NCBI GenBank assembly: GCA_018262455.1
Contig: JAGSPR010000091.1
Coordinates: 1-26,717 of the forward strand
DNA length: 26,717 nucleotides
Reading direction: 5' to 3'
DNA from: Deltaproteobacteria bacterium
GTDB lineage: Bacteria > Myxococcota > Polyangia > Haliangiales > Haliangiaceae
The position numbers and the translations under genes were made by a program. Positions 24,180 through 26,717 of this stretch are shown here, piece after piece. Numbering within the stretch: position 1 is the first letter of the stretch; every line of letters starts with the position of its first letter. A model generated the notes under the pieces. It had not been told where the DNA came from. It was given only the letters and a program-made list of their open reading frames with translations, and did no database searches.

Positions 24180-26579
24180 ATGCTCAGATCGAACCTGGTT
24201 CTTGCGCTCGCCTTGCTCGGCTGTGCCGACGATGGCTTGCACGAGGCCCTCGGACCTGACATCGGCAAGGGCGATGGGGGAGACGCCGCGGATCGAGGCT
24301 GTCGCGTCATCCTCCGCGAGCTCGACGGGCTGTCCAAGGGTCGGATCGACGTCGCCAAGAGCATCATCGCCGATGGCGGTCGCCCCTCCGTGCTCGTCAC
24401 CTTCGATCGGCAGAATTTCTTCGAGCTCGACGACCCGTCGTCGACGTCTGGCGGGCTCGCCGGGTTCCAGCGGTTCGCGTTCTCGATCCCCGTGCCCTCG
24501 AATGCCAGCGACGAGCGGATCGAGATCATCCCGTTCGTCAAGCACAACGGTGGGCGGCTGTTCGATCACAACCGCCATCCCAACGAGAACTACGTCGCGG
24601 AGCGCGCGACCGGCCACCAGATCCCGCTCGACGAGCAGACCTGTCCCGCGCAGGCCGACGCCTGGGGCCCGATCGTCAGCTTGCGAGATGACACCTCGAC
24701 CTTCCTGACCGACAAGCCGGTGGGAGGCTGGTGGGTGACCCCGATCCACGCCACGCTGCTTCCGAGCGGCAAGGTGCTCGTCACCGGCTGGGGCCGTCGC
24801 GATCGCGAGAGCTGCTTCGCAGGCGGTTCGCGCCGCAACGGCATCAGCTACATCATCGATCCCGACGACCTGACGACCTCCAGCCTGAACGTGACCCCGA
24901 TCGACGAGGACGGAAACCCGTCGTCCGACGTCCTGTACTGCGCGGGTCACACCCCGATCCCGGATGGCCGCATCCTGTACGCCGGCGGATCCAGGTACGA
25001 CGGACTCGGCACTCCGACGCAGCTCGAGCAGGGCCTCGATTACGCCCGGCTGTTCGATCCGCGGACGAACACGTTCCGCCGGATCACGACCCCGATGACG
25101 GGCGGGCCGGCCGGCAGCGAGGGGATGCGCTGGTACCCGAGCACGACCCGGCTCACCGACGGCCGCGTCCTGGTCACCGGCGGCTTCACGCGGTGCTGCG
25201 GGACGGAGTTCACGAACCGCAGCATCGAGGTGTTCGATCCCGCCGCGCTCGACGCGAACGTTTCACCATGGTCGACGCTGCTCACCCACGAACAGGGCGC
25301 GACCGAGATCGGTGCGTCGATCAAGGACTACCCACGCGTGTTCTCGCTCCCGGAACCGGTCCCGCAGCAAGCCGCGAGCGGCGTGAGCCGGCAGGTCGCG
25401 GTCATCGGCGCGGCCGGGCGGGTGATGCTGCTGTCGACGAATCCGAACGTGTCCGCCGCGCAGCGCTTCACCTCGCGGTCCAACGCACGGCGCCCGGGCA
25501 ACGTGGGGGCTGACGACGCGACCTCGTCGATGACGTCCACCGGCGACCTGCTCGTCCTTGGTGGCACCGCCGACGGGGGCGCCGCGCAGCGCGCCGATCT
25601 CTATGATCCATCGACCGATCGATGGAGATCGATCGACACCGGCATCAGCCGCTACAACGCCGCGAGCGTGGCCCTGCCCGATGGCACGACGCTGATCGTG
25701 AACGGCGACGGCGGCAACGACGGCGATCGCCGCCGGCCGCAGGTGCTCGATCCGAGGACGGACACGATCGCCACCATGGATCCGTGGACCGACGACCCGA
25801 ACGTGCGCGGCTATCACAGCTTCGCGCTGCTGCTGAAGGACGGTCGCGTCCTCGTCGGTGGCGGCACGAACAGCGAGCATGGCATCGGGTGCGAACGGCC
25901 CGATCTGAGGATCTACGAGCCGGCGTACCTGAACAAAGGTGATCGACCGGTGATCGCGGGCACGGGGACTGCCCCGCTCACGATGGCAATCGGAGGCGGA
26001 CCGGTCTCGCTCGACGTCAGCGGTCCGCCGCTTGCCGCCGACGGGGGAGCGGTCCTCATGGCCCTGGGCTCGTTCACGCACGGCTCCGATCAGAACCAGC
26101 GATATGTCGCGCTGACCTTCGACCAGACCACCCCGGGATCCCTCTCGCTCCATCCCCCGGAGCTGGCGTCCCAGGCGCCCCCCGGTGACTACATGCTGTT
26201 CCTCGTCAGCGCGGCCGGCGTCCCGTCGGTCGGCAAGCACGTCCGGATCGAGCGCGCGAACGTCCCGCTGTGCCGCGTCACCTTCGAGGTGAACGGCCAG
26301 CAGGACCTGACCAGCCTCGGCCAGGACGTCCACATCACCGGCACGATCGAGGAGCTCGGGAAGTGGAGCGCCGCGGAAGGCGTCAAGCTCTCGGCGCCGC
26401 AGTACCCGCGCTGGCAGGGAACCGTGAACCTGCCGCAGGGCGCGACGATCCACTACAAGGCCGTGGTGTTCGACACCGCCACCAGTGGGGCCCGGTTCGA
26501 GTCCGGAGCCGATCGGGTTGCGACGATCCCGACCGGCTCGGGCTGCGCAGTCAGCCTGCCGCAGGACTTCCGCCGCTGA
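24180..26579 (+). CDS. Lipoprotein copper-radical oxidase (galactose/glyoxal oxidase-like) with C-terminal CBM20
   Basis: The 799-residue protein has a lipoprotein signal with LLGC (C15). An unrecognised beta-rich domain (about 30-160) precedes a kelch propeller of the galactose oxidase-like type and the DUF1929-type domain (from about 580, EPAYLNKGDRP). The copper-radical site residues of the family can be picked out. C254 in YCAGH and Y319 in RWYPST could form the Cys-Tyr crosslink. Y545-H546 in GYHSF and H634 in FTHGS are the expected ligands. Residues 698-799 form a CBM20 starch-binding domain (CRVTFEVNG, TGTIEELGKWSAAEGVKL, IHYKAVVFD). Family enzymes oxidise alcohols or aldehydes and release H2O2. 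The substrate is unknown; CBM20 suggests binding to alpha-glucan. Upstream ORF extension overlaps tsaB and was rejected. Confidence 0.88.
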   Translation: MLRSNLVLALALLGCADDGLHEALGPDIGKGDGGDAADRGCRVILRELDGLSKGRIDVAKSIIADGGRPSVLVTFDRQNFFELDDPSSTSGGLAGFQRFAFSIPVPSNASDERIEIIPFVKHNGGRLFDHNRHPNENYVAERATGHQIPLDEQTCPAQADAWGPIVSLRDDTSTFLTDKPVGGWWVTPIHATLLPSGKVLVTGWGRRDRESCFAGGSRRNGISYIIDPDDLTTSSLNVTPIDEDGNPSSDVLYCAGHTPIPDGRILYAGGSRYDGLGTPTQLEQGLDYARLFDPRTNTFRRITTPMTGGPAGSEGMRWYPSTTRLTDGRVLVTGGFTRCCGTEFTNRSIEVFDPAALDANVSPWSTLLTHEQGATEIGASIKDYPRVFSLPEPVPQQAASGVSRQVAVIGAAGRVMLLSTNPNVSAAQRFTSRSNARRPGNVGADDATSSMTSTGDLLVLGGTADGGAAQRADLYDPSTDRWRSIDTGISRYNAASVALPDGTTLIVNGDGGNDGDRRRPQVLDPRTDTIATMDPWTDDPNVRGYHSFALLLKDGRVLVGGGTNSEHGIGCERPDLRIYEPAYLNKGDRPVIAGTGTAPLTMAIGGGPVSLDVSGPPLAADGGAVLMALGSFTHGSDQNQRYVALTFDQTTPGSLSLHPPELASQAPPGDYMLFLVSAAGVPSVGKHVRIERANVPLCRVTFEVNGQQDLTSLGQDVHITGTIEELGKWSAAEGVKLSAPQYPRWQGTVNLPQGATIHYKAVVFDTATSGARFESGADRVATIPTGSGCAVSLPQDFRR

Positions 26580-26594
26580 TCGCCTGCCCGCGCG

Positions 26595-26717
26595 CTACCT
26601 GGTGATCAGGCCGCACGCGATCCGGTCGCCTGCATTGCCGGTCGGATCGGTCTTGCCGTCATCCGCCTTGTCGTGGATGACGAGCGCCGTGCCGCCATCG
26701 GCGAACACCGAGTGCGG
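26595..26717 (-). CDS. sodC: Copper/zinc superoxide dismutase, 3' part only
   Basis: The last 40 codons are inside the window, ending at TAG 26597-26595; the start lies beyond the right edge. The frame reads TALVIHDKADDGKTDP and then GNAGDRIACGLI, the near-invariant C-terminus of Cu/Zn superoxide dismutase. It keeps the copper-ligand histidine (in VIHD), the active-site arginine (in GDRIACG) and the cysteine of the conserved disulfide. The enzyme converts superoxide to H2O2 and O2, usually in the periplasm or as a lipoprotein in Gram-negatives. It converges with the copper-radical oxidase gene, 15 bases apart. This short gene fragment has no other overlapping candidate. Confidence 0.9.
   Translation of the reverse strand, partial: PHSVFADGGTALVIHDKADDGKTDPTGNAGDRIACGLITR

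Noticed and set aside
25263..26453. 396-codon minus-strand open frame inside the oxidase gene
   Set aside because: Shadow frame; the plus strand carries kelch and CBM20 motifs throughout.

Overview
The window is GC-rich (roughly two thirds G+C) chromosomal DNA with tightly packed genes on both strands. It looks like a member of the Myxococcota or a close deltaproteobacterial relative. The pointers are a small conserved protein ahead of rpsU, a protein recalling the MXAN_5187 family, a GspE-N/HEAT-repeat protein, many lipoproteins and exported beta-propellers, and an RseP with three PDZ-like segments. I saw no tRNA, rRNA, CRISPR array, insertion sequence or prophage gene, so this reads as ordinary chromosome rather than an island.

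Layout. 1-642: 5' part of an exported M16 zinc peptidase, minus strand, running off the left edge. 879-2354: a strong sigma70 promoter, a small conserved protein, rpsU (bS21) and prmA. A minus-strand zinc-ribbon membrane protein (2362-3045) then separates prmA from rsmE (3117-3824). 3834-11068: a minus-strand run of a lipoprotein dikinase-like protein, a 1323-residue sortilin-type (VPS10-like) propeller protein with a lipoprotein-carrier-like front domain, and an ATP-grasp ligase. 11182-14302: an RDD membrane protein and a GspE-N/HEAT protein. 14381-17647: a minus-strand cluster with an ECF sigma factor, its presumed membrane anti-sigma partner carrying a duplicated Cys-rich TPR-like module, a lone POTRA protein and a four-helix membrane protein. 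17769-19118: threonine synthase, divergent from a CapA-type lipoprotein (19221-20411). 20415-21620: MXAN_5187-like protein, divergent from rseP and tsaB (21666-24028). 24180-26579: a lipoprotein copper-radical oxidase with a C-terminal CBM20. 26595-26717: the 3' end of sodC on the minus strand.

How the parts may work together. The left part is ribosome assembly and modification (bS21, PrmA, RsmE). Much of the rest is envelope: regulated proteolysis (RseP), an ECF sigma/anti-sigma pair with a POTRA protein, and several exported enzymes. RseP could be the intramembrane protease for the anti-sigma protein encoded about 4 kb away. The CBM20 oxidase and the exported dikinase, whose domain order recalls glucan, water dikinase, both hint at alpha-glucans outside the cytoplasm, but this is inference.

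The most general signal I found is in the start regions. About ten genes at the head of a transcription unit lack a Shine-Dalgarno sequence and instead carry a TANNNT or GATACN -10-like hexamer only 5-8 bases before the start codon. This is the pattern of leaderless mRNAs. Two of these also have a recognisable -35 at 16-17 bases.
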